64,000 nucleotides of DNA from an uncultured Anaerolineae bacterium (GCA_937943625.1 CALEAD010000079.1:26061-90060), one strand, 5' to 3'; positions 18,896 through 27,769 are shown, counted from the first letter of the stretch. The notes: a model not told the origin generated them from the sequence alone. Program-made: numbers and translations.

Positions 18896-19081
18896 TTATT
18901 TGATCTCTTTGATGTCTGGGCGCTCTTCGTTCTCTTCTTTTTGCGCGTCGCGCACGCCTTCACGAAAGGCGCGCACGCCCTTGCCCAGTTCGCTACCCAG
19001 CTTGCTAATGCGCCCAACCCCAAAGATGAGCAACACCACAACCAAAATGATTAATAACTCTGGCGTTCCAATCGTACCCAT
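18896..19081 (-). CDS. tatA: Twin-arginine translocase subunit TatA
   Basis: 61 residues: short N-terminus 'MGTIGTPELLIIL', a membrane helix, the hinge 'LLIFGVGRISKLGSELG' and an amphipathic helix 'GKGVRAFREGV' followed by a charged tail, exactly the TatA architecture. The hinge has FGVGR rather than FGPKK, a common variant. 'GAGGTGA' lies six bases before ATG. First gene of tatA-tatB-tatC. Confidence 0.93.
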   Translation of the reverse strand: MGTIGTPELLIILVVVLLIFGVGRISKLGSELGKGVRAFREGVRDAQKEENEERPDIKEIK

Positions 19082-19168
19082 GTTTCACCTCTTTTGTCAC
19101 AATTAGCTGGTCCCAGCCTGTATCTGTGGCATATCCGCCCAAAAAATTTGTGGCGCGCCCCGCTCGTG

Positions 19169-19228
19169 GAGAACTCCTTTGTAAATCGAACTTCCAGTTC
19201 GATACGCGGTTTGGAAAACCGCGCTACG
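19169..19228. repeat. Dispersed repeat family D (copy 1)
   Basis: 'GAACTCCTTTGTAAATCGAA' followed by 'CTTCCAGTTCGA', 'CGCGGTTT' and 'AAACCGCG': two small nested hairpins. The reverse complement recurs at 25932-25991. Located between tatA and the end of the solute-binding protein gene. Confidence 0.75.
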
Positions 19229-19342
19229 CTTTTCATTTGTGGTGGCGGCAGCCACCGATGAAGTTTTTCTTGAAAAGGGAACGCCAGCCGCTCACTGGCG
19301 TTGCCACCTGGAGGGCAGCGCTCCCTTTGCGCATCTTTTTTT

Positions 19343-21034
19343 CTATTGTACTTCAGTAGCTTGTGGTGCGCACAGGACGTTTATTTCTTCATAACCCAGG
19401 AACCAGTCGGCCAGGGTTTGGTAGCGATCACGGGAGTGGTCTATATGGCCGATTTCCACACCATGCACGGCCGTACTGATCGCATAACTGTTGGCTTGTT
19501 GGTATAGCGTCAGGGCTGGCAAGGCCGCATCAAAATAGCGCAAGAAGTTATCGTAGTAAGGCTGTCGCTCGGCCTGGGGCCAGGTCTGACGCGCCTTTTC
19601 CAGCTCCTCGCTGGCGCGACGGTTGTTCCAGGCGGCGTAATTTTGGCCATGCACAATGGCCTCTTGGCTCCAAAAATCATACAGGTCAGGGTCGGTGGTT
19701 GGGCGCACTTCTAGCAGTGCCAGGTCAAATTCACGCGCGCCAAGTGCGGCGCGCAGCTCTGTCAGGGTGTCAACCGGTTGCAGCAATAGCTCTACGCCAA
19801 TGGCCGCCCATTGCGCCTGCATGGCGGCAGCCAGGGCGCGGTGTGTGGGGGTTTGCAGGAAGAGCAGGCGCAAAGCCAGCTGCTCCTCCTCTTTTTGGCG
19901 TGTAGTCTGGCCTGCTGGCACGGTCCAACCGGCGGCATCAAGCAGGGCAACGGCCGTTTCTGGGGAAAACGCATAGTGGGTCAGCAGCGCCGGGTTGTAT
20001 GCCCAGGAGGTAGGCAAATAGGGACCCTCTAGCGGCACACCCTGCCCATTCAGCACCTCGTCCACCAGACGTTGGCGGTCCAGGCCATAAGCCAACGCCT
20101 GGCGCACATCAAAGCGGCGCAGCGCCTCCGCACCGCTCTGGCTCAGGTTAAAGAGCAATTGTGCATAGCGGAGGGCGCTGGCGCTGAAAATGCGCGCCTG
20201 GGGCAGCGCCGCCACCTGCGGCAGCATGACAGGCGAGACGGAGTTGATAGCGTGAATGTCGCCTGCGGCAAAGGCTGCCAATAAGGTGGCTTCATCGGCA
20301 AAGAAGCGAATTTCCAGCGCGTCCAGGTGGGTTTGCTGCCAATAACGCGGGTTGGGTAGCAGGCGCAAACGGCCGCTGCGCGCCGGTTCCTGATCTGGAG
20401 CAACAACAAAAGGACCGGTGCCCACAGGCGAAAGATTAAAGGGATGCGCAGGCAGGGAAACGGCCGTTACCCCTTGCAGCAGATGCGCAGGCAGCAGACC
20501 AATGGTCAAGGCTTCTAGAAAAGGGGCATAAGGGGCAGATAGCTGAAACTGGATCGCGCGCTCATTAACGGCCGCAACCGTCACCGTTTGCCAGAGCGCG
20601 GCCAAAGCTGCCGGGCCAGTAAAGCCTTCTTGCTGCATCAACCCATACGTAAAGAGGGCGTCTTGCACCGTCACGGGCTGCCCATCTTGCCAGCTTACGT
20701 CGCTGCGCAACGTCACGGTCAGGGTACGGCCGTCTTCTGCTACCGTCCAAGACTCCGCCAGAGCTGGAACCAGTCGTCCCGCCTCGTCGCGCCGCGCCAG
20801 CCCATCAAAAATCAGGCTGACCAGCTCTCGGTCTACCGGATTTTCTTCGCTCAGCAAAGGGTTCAGGTAACGCGGGGCACCCACCATCCCTTCGATAACC
20901 GTGCCCCCCTCAACAGGCCGCGTTTGCGCGCAATAGCTGACCGCATCTACCTGCACCTGATAGGAAAGCAGCGCCAGCACAAAAATGAAGGCGCACAGCG
21001 CCAGCAGAAACTGCCAGCGAAGTTGAACTTTCAT
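19343..21034 (-). CDS. ABC transporter family-5 solute-binding protein (peptide/nickel type)
   Basis: 563 residues. A single N-terminal hydrophobic segment (residues about 8-28) acts as signal or anchor. 'GTVIEGMVGAPRYLNPLLS' and 'LVSLIFDGLARRDEAGRLVPALAESW' are the hallmark of the DppA/OppA family, and 'DVSWQDGQPVTVQDALFTY' follows. It should bind oligopeptides or similar ligands outside the membrane. No permease or ATPase genes are next to it, so it is an orphan binding protein. Only 58 bases separate it from secG upstream, so they may share a transcript. Confidence 0.92.
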   Translation of the reverse strand: MKVQLRWQFLLALCAFIFVLALLSYQVQVDAVSYCAQTRPVEGGTVIEGMVGAPRYLNPLLSEENPVDRELVSLIFDGLARRDEAGRLVPALAESWTVAEDGRTLTVTLRSDVSWQDGQPVTVQDALFTYGLMQQEGFTGPAALAALWQTVTVAAVNERAIQFQLSAPYAPFLEALTIGLLPAHLLQGVTAVSLPAHPFNLSPVGTGPFVVAPDQEPARSGRLRLLPNPRYWQQTHLDALEIRFFADEATLLAAFAAGDIHAINSVSPVMLPQVAALPQARIFSASALRYAQLLFNLSQSGAEALRRFDVRQALAYGLDRQRLVDEVLNGQGVPLEGPYLPTSWAYNPALLTHYAFSPETAVALLDAAGWTVPAGQTTRQKEEEQLALRLLFLQTPTHRALAAAMQAQWAAIGVELLLQPVDTLTELRAALGAREFDLALLEVRPTTDPDLYDFWSQEAIVHGQNYAAWNNRRASEELEKARQTWPQAERQPYYDNFLRYFDAALPALTLYQQANSYAISTAVHGVEIGHIDHSRDRYQTLADWFLGYEEINVLCAPQATEVQ

Positions 21035-21092
21035 GGGAAAGAGGGATAGCCGGTCAACCTCTCAACTGATCGGCCGACCGACTAATGGTTAA

Positions 21093-21338
21093 CTATCCCA
21101 GAGCCAAAAAGGCAAGAATGGTAACCGTGAAGAAGGCAATAGAGGTAGCAATGGTCAATTTGTGCAGGGTTGCCTCTACACCGCGCCGCGTGCGCACGCC
21201 TCCGCTCAGGTCCGTGCCACCCCCCAAGAAACCACCCAGGTCAGAGCCTTTTACCTGGAGCAGCACCAGTACGATCATGGCAATGCCCAGGATAATTTCG
21301 ATAACGCTCAGGTAAGGAGCTAATGGTGCAAAATCCAT
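21093..21338 (-). CDS. secG: Preprotein translocase subunit SecG
   Basis: 81 residues with two membrane helices joined by the conserved loop 'LLQVKGSDLGGFLGGGTD', the SecG signature. It assists SecYE-mediated export. GAGGAATTTAGAAAG before ATG gives a ribosome site. Together with the tat genes it makes this a protein-export neighbourhood, though the solute-binding protein intervenes. Confidence 0.93.
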   Translation of the reverse strand: MDFAPLAPYLSVIEIILGIAMIVLVLLQVKGSDLGGFLGGGTDLSGGVRTRRGVEATLHKLTIATSIAFFTVTILAFLALG

Positions 21339-21451
21339 CTTTCTAAATTCCTCACTACTAAAATTTGGTCATACTGCAAGCCAGGGGCGCATTATAGCAA
21401 GGCGCTGGCAAGCCGTCGAATCCAGAAGCGGCATGGCAGCCATTCTGGCAT

Positions 21452-21574
21452 GGCTCATGACGCCCTGGCGAGATGCTTTACAATTTTTTCGCCCGCCAAC
21501 GACAGACCGCCGACCGCGACACTGGAGAGGTATAGTGGTCGGCGGTCTAATTTGTAAAGATGCTTTGAACCATG
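21452..21574. repeat. Palindromic intergenic repeat, family A (copy in opposite orientation)
   Basis: The left end 'TCATGACGCCCTGGCGAGAT' followed by GCTTTACAA matches the reverse complement of the right end of the copy at 22871. The core holds 'GACCGCCGACCGC' and 'GGTCGGCGGTC'; the right end is 'GTAAAGATGCTTTGAACCAT'. This copy makes the long imperfect inverted-repeat structure of the family plain. It sits between an acyltransferase gene and secG. Confidence 0.8.
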
Positions 21575-21601
21575 CTCAATGCTCAATTTAACGCATTGAT
21601 T

Positions 21602-22186
21602 TCAAAAACTGGTAGGATTTTTGCCCTGAACCGCTTTGTAATTAGCTTTAATCAGCGCCATGTCTGCTTCCAGATCGCCGGTAGGCCAGACTGGCGCGCA
21701 TAAGCCTACAACCTTACGCTTATAGTCTGCAACCACCGGCAAAATGGGCACGCCCGCGCCCAGGGCAATGTAGTAGAAACCCGTTTTCCAACGCTGCACT
21801 TTGCTGCGCGTGCCTTCAGGAGAGATGGCCAGCAGCAGCTTGTCCCGCTTCTGATACACGTCTACAATCTGTTCTACCAGTCCGTGAGGTGACCTGCGGT
21901 CTACTGGGATACCTCCCAAGCGGGTGAGCAACGGTCGTAACGGGCCATTGACAAACGTATGTTTACCCAGCCACGACATCTGGATGCCAAGCGAGAACAT
22001 GATAATCAGCGTCAAGAAAAAGTCCCAGTTAGAGGTATGCGGTGCACCAATCAAAACCATTTTGGCTTGATTGGGAAACTTCCCTTCGTAACGCCAGCCC
22101 AGGGTGTGAAATAGCCAAGCGGCAAAACGCTTGAGCCATTTACCCTGACGCTGCGGTACGGCCGTCCCAATCTTAGGTATGGTCAT
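21602..22186 (-). CDS. PlsC-like acyltransferase, copy 1
   Basis: 194 residues from the ATG at 22186, which has AGGA eight bases upstream (the ORF-track start is a TTG two codons earlier). The acyltransferase motif is 'GAPHTSNWDFF' (HxxxxD), the glycerol-phosphate-binding block 'LGGIPVDRRS' and 'AISPEGTRSK' block III. Proteins of this subgroup are 1-acyl-glycerol-phosphate acyltransferase homologues; the actual acceptor is unknown. It follows a paralogue by 29 bases on the same strand, a tandem duplication. Confidence 0.9.
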   Translation of the reverse strand: MTIPKIGTAVPQRQGKWLKRFAAWLFHTLGWRYEGKFPNQAKMVLIGAPHTSNWDFFLTLIIMFSLGIQMSWLGKHTFVNGPLRPLLTRLGGIPVDRRSPHGLVEQIVDVYQKRDKLLLAISPEGTRSKVQRWKTGFYYIALGAGVPILPVVADYKRKVVGLCAPVWPTGDLEADMALIKANYKAVQGKNPTSF

Positions 22187-22215
22187 GAACAATCCTTTGG
22201 CCGCAAAGTGTGGAT

Positions 22216-22851
22216 TTACAGCCCGTAATTTTGCGGAATTTTACCCCGTACACCCCGGTAATGTGCCTGAATTTGCGGCAAATCCTCATCCAGGTTGCCG
22301 CTGGGGTAAAATACTGGCGCGAACTCAATAAGTTTACGGCCGTAATCAAACTTCACCGGCACAATTGGCACACCAGCGCCTACGGCAATGTGATAAAATC
22401 CATGCTTCCACTCGTTAACCCGCCGGCGCGTTCCCTCTGGCAAAATAACCAGATAGAACTGCTGGCGCTGCTTATAGGCATCTACCATTTGCCCAACCAG
22501 CCCTTGTGACGTGTGCCGCCGCACCGGCACGCCCCCTAACCAGCGCATAAGGCCCCCAAATGGCCAGCGAAAGAGCGTATGCTTGGCCATAAAAGAGAGA
22601 CGCAACCCCAGGGCAAACATCCCCAACATGCCGATGACCATATCCCAGCTAGAAGTGTGCGGGGCGATGATGAGTAGTAGCCTGGGCATATCCGGCAGTT
22701 CGCCGCGAATGCGCCAACCGAGCAGCGCCAACCCCATCACACCCAACCAATGTGTCAGGCGATTTCCGCGGCGTGGCGTCTGGGGGCCGATTTCCAGTTC
22801 TACCACCTGCTCTACGCGCGAAGTAACAGGGTTCAAGACGAAATTTGTCAT
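22216..22851 (-). CDS. PlsC-like acyltransferase, copy 2
   Basis: 211 residues, paralogous to the next gene downstream: 'IAPHTSSWDMV' (HxxxxD), 'LGGVPVRRHTSQGLV' and 'LPEGTRRRVNEWKHGFYHIA' align with copy 1 throughout. An 'ACGGAAGGGAGG'-like purine run in the leader gives a ribosome site. A longer N-terminus distinguishes it. Both copies probably act at the inner face of the membrane in phospholipid or glycolipid acylation; having two side by side suggests different acyl donors or acceptors (inference). Confidence 0.9.
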   Translation of the reverse strand: MTNFVLNPVTSRVEQVVELEIGPQTPRRGNRLTHWLGVMGLALLGWRIRGELPDMPRLLLIIAPHTSSWDMVIGMLGMFALGLRLSFMAKHTLFRWPFGGLMRWLGGVPVRRHTSQGLVGQMVDAYKQRQQFYLVILPEGTRRRVNEWKHGFYHIAVGAGVPIVPVKFDYGRKLIEFAPVFYPSGNLDEDLPQIQAHYRGVRGKIPQNYGL

Positions 22852-22870
22852 TACCTTTTCTACCTCCCTT

Positions 22871-22990
22871 GAAAATGACCGCCGACGGCCGACCGCAAAC
22901 CGCCATACCTTTCCAGTGTCGCGGTCGGCAGTCGGCTGTCAGCGGTCGGAAAAATTGTAAAGCATCTCTCCAGAGCGTCATGAACCATGT
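22871..22990. repeat. Palindromic intergenic repeat, family A
   Basis: 'GAAAATGACCGCCGACGGCC' at the left, 'GCGGTCGGCAGTCGGCTGTC' in the centre and 'TTGTAAAGCATCTCTCCAGA' with 'ATGAACCATG' at the right. Located between polA and the tandem acyltransferases. Confidence 0.8.
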
Positions 22991-23032
22991 CCATATCTAT
23001 CAAGCTTCAGTCTTGGCAGTTCTCCTGCTCCT

Positions 23033-25834
23033 TTACGATTTCAGCTCTAGCCAATTCTGGCCAATGCTGGATTCCACCTTGAGCGGGACATCTAACTTAA
23101 AAGCATTGGACATCGTTTCAACCATTAGCGGACGCACCTGATCTAGCTCAGATTCAGGCACTTCTAGTAACAATTCATCGTGTACTTGCAACAACATTTG
23201 TGTCCGGTAACGGCCGTCTGCCAGCGCCCGGTGCAGGCGAATCATGGCAATCTTGATAATATCTGCCGCCGTACCCTGGATGGGGTGATTGATCGCCTCG
23301 CGCTCGGCGCGCAGCCACGCCTGCCGGTTACTACCGGTCATCTGGCCACGAAAAATGGGGAAATAGCGTCGGCGCCCTAGCAACGTCTCCACGTACCCCT
23401 CTTTTCTCGCCTTTTCTTTGGTGGCATCTAGATAGCGCCGGATGCCGGGAAAACGGCCGAAATACTCTTCAATATAATTTTCCGCCTCCGCCAGCGTCAG
23501 CTCGGAATCACGCGCCAGGCGATACGCCCCCATGCCATAGATCAGCCCAAAGTTGACCGCTTTGGCAAAACGCCGCTGATTATACGTCACCTGTTCCAGC
23601 GGGATGCCATACACAGCAGCGGCCGTTGTGCGGTGAATGTCCTGATCCTGCCGAAACGCCTCCAACAGCGCCTCATCCTGGCTGACATGCGCCAAAATAC
23701 GCAGCTCCACCTGCGAATAGTCAGCCGAAAGGAAGAGCCAGCCAGGACGAGCCACAAAGCCGCGGCGAATCTGCTGCCCCACCTCACTGCGAATGGGAAT
23801 GTTTTGCAGGTTCGGGTTGCTGCTGGCCAGCCGCCCGGTGACGGCTCCCGTCTGGTTAAAGCTGGTGTGCAGCCGCCCCGTTTGTGGATTCACCAGCTCT
23901 GGCAGTGCATCCACATACGTGCTTTTCAGCTTGCCCAATTCGCGGTATTCCAGAATCAGCGCGATGATGCCGGTGCTATCCCGCTCTTGCAGGCTCTCCA
24001 GCACGCCCGCAGCAGTTGAATAATGGCCACTGCTGGTCTTACTCAGCCCTTCGGTAGGCAGGCGCAGCTTTTTGAACAAAATGTCGCTCATCTGCTGCGT
24101 CGAGTTGATATTGAAAGGTTCCTTGGCAATGGCGTGAATCTCTTGTTCCAACGCCACCAACCGCGCCGCCAGGTCTTGCGACATCTGGTGAAAGAATTGC
24201 TGGTCAATGCCCACACCCGCTTGTTCCATCGCCGAAAGGACGGGAATCAGCGGCATTTCAATGTCCAGCACCTTCTCTAACCCCTTTTCGCGAATTTCGT
24301 TGCGCAATGGGGTCAAAAGGCGTAGGGTTATATCGGCATCGGCCGCACCGTAGCGGGCAGCTTCTTCAATAGGCACTTCAGCAAAACTACGCTGATTGGC
24401 CCCTTTGCCAATCAACTGGCTGATGTCTGTCATCTCGATGCCCAAACGATGGAAGGCCAGGTCTTTCAGCCCTTTGTGTTTGGTAGCAGGATCGGTTAAC
24501 CACTCGGCAATCATGGTGTCGAACACAATGGGGCTGACGCGCAGGCCATGCCGGTCAAGAACGGTATAGTCGTATTTGACATTGTGGCCTACTTTGGCAA
24601 TGGCCGGGTTGCTCAATGGGGCTTGCAGGACAGCGCGCACTTCTTCCCAACTTAGCTGATCGGGAGCACGCTGTACGGCGCCGGCAAAAAGGGAAAGCTG
24701 GCCGCTGCTGCTCTGCGCCGGGTTGGTCAGATGATTAATGGGAATGTAGTAGGCATCGGGTGGCTGCACCGCCAGGCAAAGGCCAACAATTTCCGCCGAC
24801 ATGGTGTCCAAGCTGGTCGTTTCTGTGTCGAAGCTGATCAGGCTGGCCTGGTTGAGGCGCGTGGCCAGTTCGGTTAGCTGTTGCGGCGTGCGAATGATGT
24901 GGGGCCGGGTTGGCTGGTGACCAGGAGGGTGGGCAACGACAACGGCCGTTTCCCCTTGCGGCACTTTCTCCGTTAACAAATTGGTCAGGGTACGAAACTC
25001 AAGCTGCTGAAAGAGATCGAGCACCGGGCGCACGGAAAAATCTTGCGTCACGCAGGCATTCAGGTCCAGCGTAATGGGGGCATCGGTAATGATACGCGCC
25101 AGCTTTTGGCTGAGGTAAGCGCTTTCGCGCCCGTCTGCCAGCTTTTTGGCTAATGCACCTTTGATGCGATTCAAATTGGCGTAGATGCCATCCAGGGTGC
25201 CGAATTCCTGCAACAGCTTGACGGCCGTTTTCTCGCCAATGCCACGCACACCGGGGATATTATCGCTGCTGTCCCCTACCAGCGCCTTGTAATCCACAAT
25301 CTGGTCTGGTCGCACCCCGAGCTTCTCTTGAACGGCCGTTGTGTCATACAGCTCTACCAACTGCCCACTGCGCGCCGGCAGTTCCACGCGCGTATTCTCG
25401 TCTACCAGTTGCAACAAGTCCCGGTCACCGGTAATGATGTGCACCGGCACCCCCAGCCCTTTAGCCTGCTGCGCCACCGTGCCCAGCACATCATCCGCCT
25501 CATATCCTTCCAGCGCCAAAATCGGGATATTCAGCGCGCCAATCACCTGCTTAATCCGCTCGATTTGCAGGTGCAGTTCATCCGGCATCTTCGCGCGCGT
25601 GCCTTTATATTCAGCAAAAAGCGCATCGCGGAAAGTGGCGCCCACATCAAAACTCACGGCCAGATAAGCAGGTGGGTCCGCAGACAGGATCAGGTCTAGC
25701 AACATGCGCGTAAAGCCGTAGGTAGCATTTGTGGGCTCGCCCGCTTTTGTGGCAAAGGATTCCAGCGGCAGGGCAAAGAACATGCGGTAGGCCAGCGCGT
25801 GGCCATCAATGAGGACTAATTTTTGTGTGGTCAT
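23033..25834 (-). CDS. polA: DNA polymerase I
   Basis: 933 residues from the ATG at 25834 (the ORF track adds seven codons, which lie across the promoter). Three domains are evident: 5'-3' nuclease (residues 1-290, 'YKALVGDSSDNIPGVRGIG'), 3'-5' exonuclease with the intact metal motif 'SFDTETTSLD' (about 340), and family A polymerase (about 560-933) with motif A 'DYSQVELRILAHVSQD', motif B around 'RRFAKAVNFGLIYGM' and motif C 'QVHDELLLEV'. It does gap repair and Okazaki-fragment processing. The -10 TATAAT lies only six bases upstream of ATG, pointing to a leaderless message. Confidence 0.97.
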   Translation of the reverse strand: MTTQKLVLIDGHALAYRMFFALPLESFATKAGEPTNATYGFTRMLLDLILSADPPAYLAVSFDVGATFRDALFAEYKGTRAKMPDELHLQIERIKQVIGALNIPILALEGYEADDVLGTVAQQAKGLGVPVHIITGDRDLLQLVDENTRVELPARSGQLVELYDTTAVQEKLGVRPDQIVDYKALVGDSSDNIPGVRGIGEKTAVKLLQEFGTLDGIYANLNRIKGALAKKLADGRESAYLSQKLARIITDAPITLDLNACVTQDFSVRPVLDLFQQLEFRTLTNLLTEKVPQGETAVVVAHPPGHQPTRPHIIRTPQQLTELATRLNQASLISFDTETTSLDTMSAEIVGLCLAVQPPDAYYIPINHLTNPAQSSSGQLSLFAGAVQRAPDQLSWEEVRAVLQAPLSNPAIAKVGHNVKYDYTVLDRHGLRVSPIVFDTMIAEWLTDPATKHKGLKDLAFHRLGIEMTDISQLIGKGANQRSFAEVPIEEAARYGAADADITLRLLTPLRNEIREKGLEKVLDIEMPLIPVLSAMEQAGVGIDQQFFHQMSQDLAARLVALEQEIHAIAKEPFNINSTQQMSDILFKKLRLPTEGLSKTSSGHYSTAAGVLESLQERDSTGIIALILEYRELGKLKSTYVDALPELVNPQTGRLHTSFNQTGAVTGRLASSNPNLQNIPIRSEVGQQIRRGFVARPGWLFLSADYSQVELRILAHVSQDEALLEAFRQDQDIHRTTAAAVYGIPLEQVTYNQRRFAKAVNFGLIYGMGAYRLARDSELTLAEAENYIEEYFGRFPGIRRYLDATKEKARKEGYVETLLGRRRYFPIFRGQMTGSNRQAWLRAEREAINHPIQGTAADIIKIAMIRLHRALADGRYRTQMLLQVHDELLLEVPESELDQVRPLMVETMSNAFKLDVPLKVESSIGQNWLELKS

Positions 25835-25840
25835 GGGGCA

Positions 25841-25846
25841 ATTATA
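25841..25846 (-). promoter_or_regulatory. -10 box of a leaderless polA promoter
   Basis: Minus strand reads 'GCGGTATAATTGCCCCATG': TATAAT then six bases then ATG. Transcription would begin at or next to the start codon. Nearly the same string precedes queA (53346). No good -35 is visible at 17 bases. Confidence 0.65.
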
Positions 25847-25931
25847 CCGCAGCACCCCCAGACAAACCTGGCTGGGTTTCTTCCTCTATTTTGCCTCCCT
25901 TGAAAATGACGGCCGACGGCCGTCGGCCGTC

Positions 25932-25991
25932 TGTAGCGCAGTTTTCCCAACCGCGTGTCGAACTGAAAGTTCGATTTACGAAGGAGAGTTC
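25932..25991. repeat. Dispersed repeat family D (copy 2)
   Basis: 'TGTAGCGCAGTTTTCCCAAC' then 'CGCGTGTCGAACTGAAAGTT' and 'CGATTTACGAAGGAGAGTTC' match the reverse complement of 19169-19228 with few differences. Confidence 0.75.
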
Positions 25992-26164
25992 ACCGGCTGC
26001 ACCGACCACCATGAATGAAAATGGAACGCAAGGTGCCGAGCCTGCGTGCACCAGGTTTGGCAACCTGGGCTATATGCACAACCGTCCGCGGACGGCCGTT
26101 CACGGGCGGCTGTCTGCGGTCACTTACGAAGGAATTGGCAACGTGAATTAAAACGTGAGAAGAG

Positions 26165-26201
26165 AAGGCCAACTTTTGCCAGAGGTTGGCCTTTTCTTTT
26201 G
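26165..26201 (+). terminator. Intrinsic terminator-like hairpin just upstream of a promoter
   Basis: 'AAGGCCAAC' and 'GTTGGCCTT' pair perfectly around an 11-base loop and are followed by TTCTTTT. No plus-strand gene ends here, so it may insulate the next gene from upstream transcription or act as an attenuator of a longer transcript. Confidence 0.6.
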
Positions 26202-26202
26202 T

Positions 26203-26208
26203 TACAAT
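26203..26208 (+). promoter_or_regulatory. -10 box, leaderless promoter of receiver-like/DUF309 gene
   Basis: 'TTACAATTGGCACATG': TACAAT, six bases, ATG. Same geometry as polA and queA. Confidence 0.6.
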
Positions 26209-26214
26209 TGGCAC

Positions 26215-27081
26215 ATGATCAATGAGAAGCATGTCCCATTAATTGTTGGCTTTGTTTCTGACCTGATGTTCCAGACGCGCATCGCGCATACGGTACAGGA
26301 AATCGGCTTTCACGCCCAGTGGGTGGAAAATGCTGAAGAGATTGGCAGTATAGACCCGACCGCTCCGCAAGAGACCCCTGGCGAAATGCTACACGGCCGT
26401 GAAGGAAAACTGTTCGAGCAGATCACGGCCTGGCAACCGTCGCTATTGCTGTTCGACTTGAATAGCCGCGCCATTCCCTGGCACATCTGGATTCCCATTC
26501 TCAAATCGTCGCCGGCCACGCGCCGCATTCCCATCCTCTGCTTTGGCCCGCACGAGGATGTGGCGATGATGAACGAGGCAAAGCGCATCGGTGCAGACGC
26601 CGTGTTGGCGCGCTCTCGCTTTACCAGCGACATGGCGCAATTGCTGCAGCGCTACGCGCGCGTCCCTGATTACGACGGCGTGCAGCGCGCGTGCAGTACG
26701 CCCCTCAGTGAACTGGGCCGGCGTGGGATCGAGATGTTCAATGCGGGAGAGTATTACAAGTGCCACGACGATCTGGAAGCGGCCTGGGTCGCAGACCAGG
26801 GTCCTGGCCGCGATCTGTATCGCGGCATTTTGCAGGTAGCGATTGCCCTGTACCAGGTGCAACGCGGCAACTATCGCGGCGCCGTGAAGATGCTGCTGCG
26901 CGTGCGGCAATGGCTAGACCCGCTGCCAGACGTATGCCGTGGGGTACAGGTGGCGCGCCTGCGTGAGAATGCGCAGCATATCTATGCGCAAGTGCAGGCA
27001 CTGGGCAGCGAAAATCTAGCCCAATTTGATTGGTCTATTGTGGAACCGGTCGTCTGGGAGGAGGGAAACAGCGGGGGGTGA
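26215..27081 (+). CDS. Receiver-like domain fused to DUF309 domain
   Basis: 288 residues from the ATG at 26215; the ORF-track start runs through the terminator and promoter. Residues 1-150 look like a degenerate response-regulator fold: 'PLIVGFVSDLMFQTRIAHTV' first strand, 'LLLFDLNSRAIPWHIW' with an Asp at the phospho-site position, 'RIPILCFGPHED' and 'GADAVLARSRF'. The C-terminal part matches DUF309: 'EMFNAGEYYKCHDDLEAAW' with the conserved His/Glu/Trp and 'GILQVAIALYQVQRGNYRGA'. DUF309 proteins usually stand alone; the fusion suggests a signal-linked role, unproved. It converges on the DUF218 gene. Confidence 0.8.
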   Translation: MINEKHVPLIVGFVSDLMFQTRIAHTVQEIGFHAQWVENAEEIGSIDPTAPQETPGEMLHGREGKLFEQITAWQPSLLLFDLNSRAIPWHIWIPILKSSPATRRIPILCFGPHEDVAMMNEAKRIGADAVLARSRFTSDMAQLLQRYARVPDYDGVQRACSTPLSELGRRGIEMFNAGEYYKCHDDLEAAWVADQGPGRDLYRGILQVAIALYQVQRGNYRGAVKMLLRVRQWLDPLPDVCRGVQVARLRENAQHIYAQVQALGSENLAQFDWSIVEPVVWEEGNSGG

Positions 27082-27091
27082 ACTTCCCTGG

Positions 27092-27769
27092 CTACTCGTT
27101 GATCTCTAGTTGCAATGGCTCGCCCATGATGGTGGCGGGCTGACGCCGGAGGACGTCCCACAGGGCAACCAGGGTAGCAGCCGTTTCGCGCAGCTCGTAC
27201 CATTCGGCGCCGCGATACGGCCGTAAATCAGCCCCTACCCCCACCACACGCATGCCCAGGTTGGCGCAGGTGAAAAGCGCGCGCGGCAAATGAAAGACCT
27301 GCGTCACCAACACGGCCGTTTCCACACCAAAGATGTGGCGCGCGCGGTAACAGGTATCATACGTGCGCAAACCGGCATAATCAGGTTGGATCGCTTCTGG
27401 CGGCACACCGCGGCCAATGGCATACGCCGTCATCGCCTGCGGCTCATTATAATGGGACTCGCGATTGTCGCCGCTGACGATCAGCTTGCTCACCACACCC
27501 TGCTCGTAAAGCTGCACGGCCGTTTCCATGCGATCTCGCAACACTGGACTGAGACGGCCGTTGGCATAAACGGCCGCGCCAAACACAATGGCCACCGGCT
27601 TTCGCGGGACATTTTCCACAGCAAACATCTCTCCTGCATACGCCAGCTTAACTCCCCAGCGCCACAACCAGGGCAACAGCGCCAGCGCCAGTAAGAATAG
27701 CAGCACGCGGCCACACCCCTGGCGCTTACTGCGTCCAGCCACAGGCTTGGGATTCTGCGTTTCACTCAT
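27092..27769 (-). CDS. YdcF/SanA-like DUF218 membrane protein
   Basis: 225 residues from the ATG at 27769 with AGGAG upstream. One N-terminal membrane helix ('GRVLLFLLALALLPWLWRW') is followed by a DUF218 domain: 'AIVFGAAVYANGRLSPVLRD', 'KLIVSGDN', 'EPQAMTAYAIGRGVP' and 'LVTQVFHLPRALF'. SanA-type members influence envelope permeability and vancomycin resistance in enterobacteria; biochemical activity is unsettled. Divergent from the SDR cluster across a 250-base regulatory gap. Confidence 0.9.
   Translation of the reverse strand: MSETQNPKPVAGRSKRQGCGRVLLFLLALALLPWLWRWGVKLAYAGEMFAVENVPRKPVAIVFGAAVYANGRLSPVLRDRMETAVQLYEQGVVSKLIVSGDNRESHYNEPQAMTAYAIGRGVPPEAIQPDYAGLRTYDTCYRARHIFGVETAVLVTQVFHLPRALFTCANLGMRVVGVGADLRPYRGAEWYELRETAATLVALWDVLRRQPATIMGEPLQLEINE

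Larger units (their letters stand above)
25856..26214. other. 359-base divergent gap with several repeats
   Basis: Between leftward polA and the rightward receiver-like gene. It holds a family A core fragment at about 25900-25935 ('GACGGCCGACGGCCGTCGGC'), family D copy 2, a 'CCAGGTTTGGCAACCTGG' inverted repeat at about 26050, another AACGGCCGTT-like core at about 26090, and a hairpin terminator at the right. No gene is evident; the short ORFs across it are products of the repeats. Confidence 0.6.
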
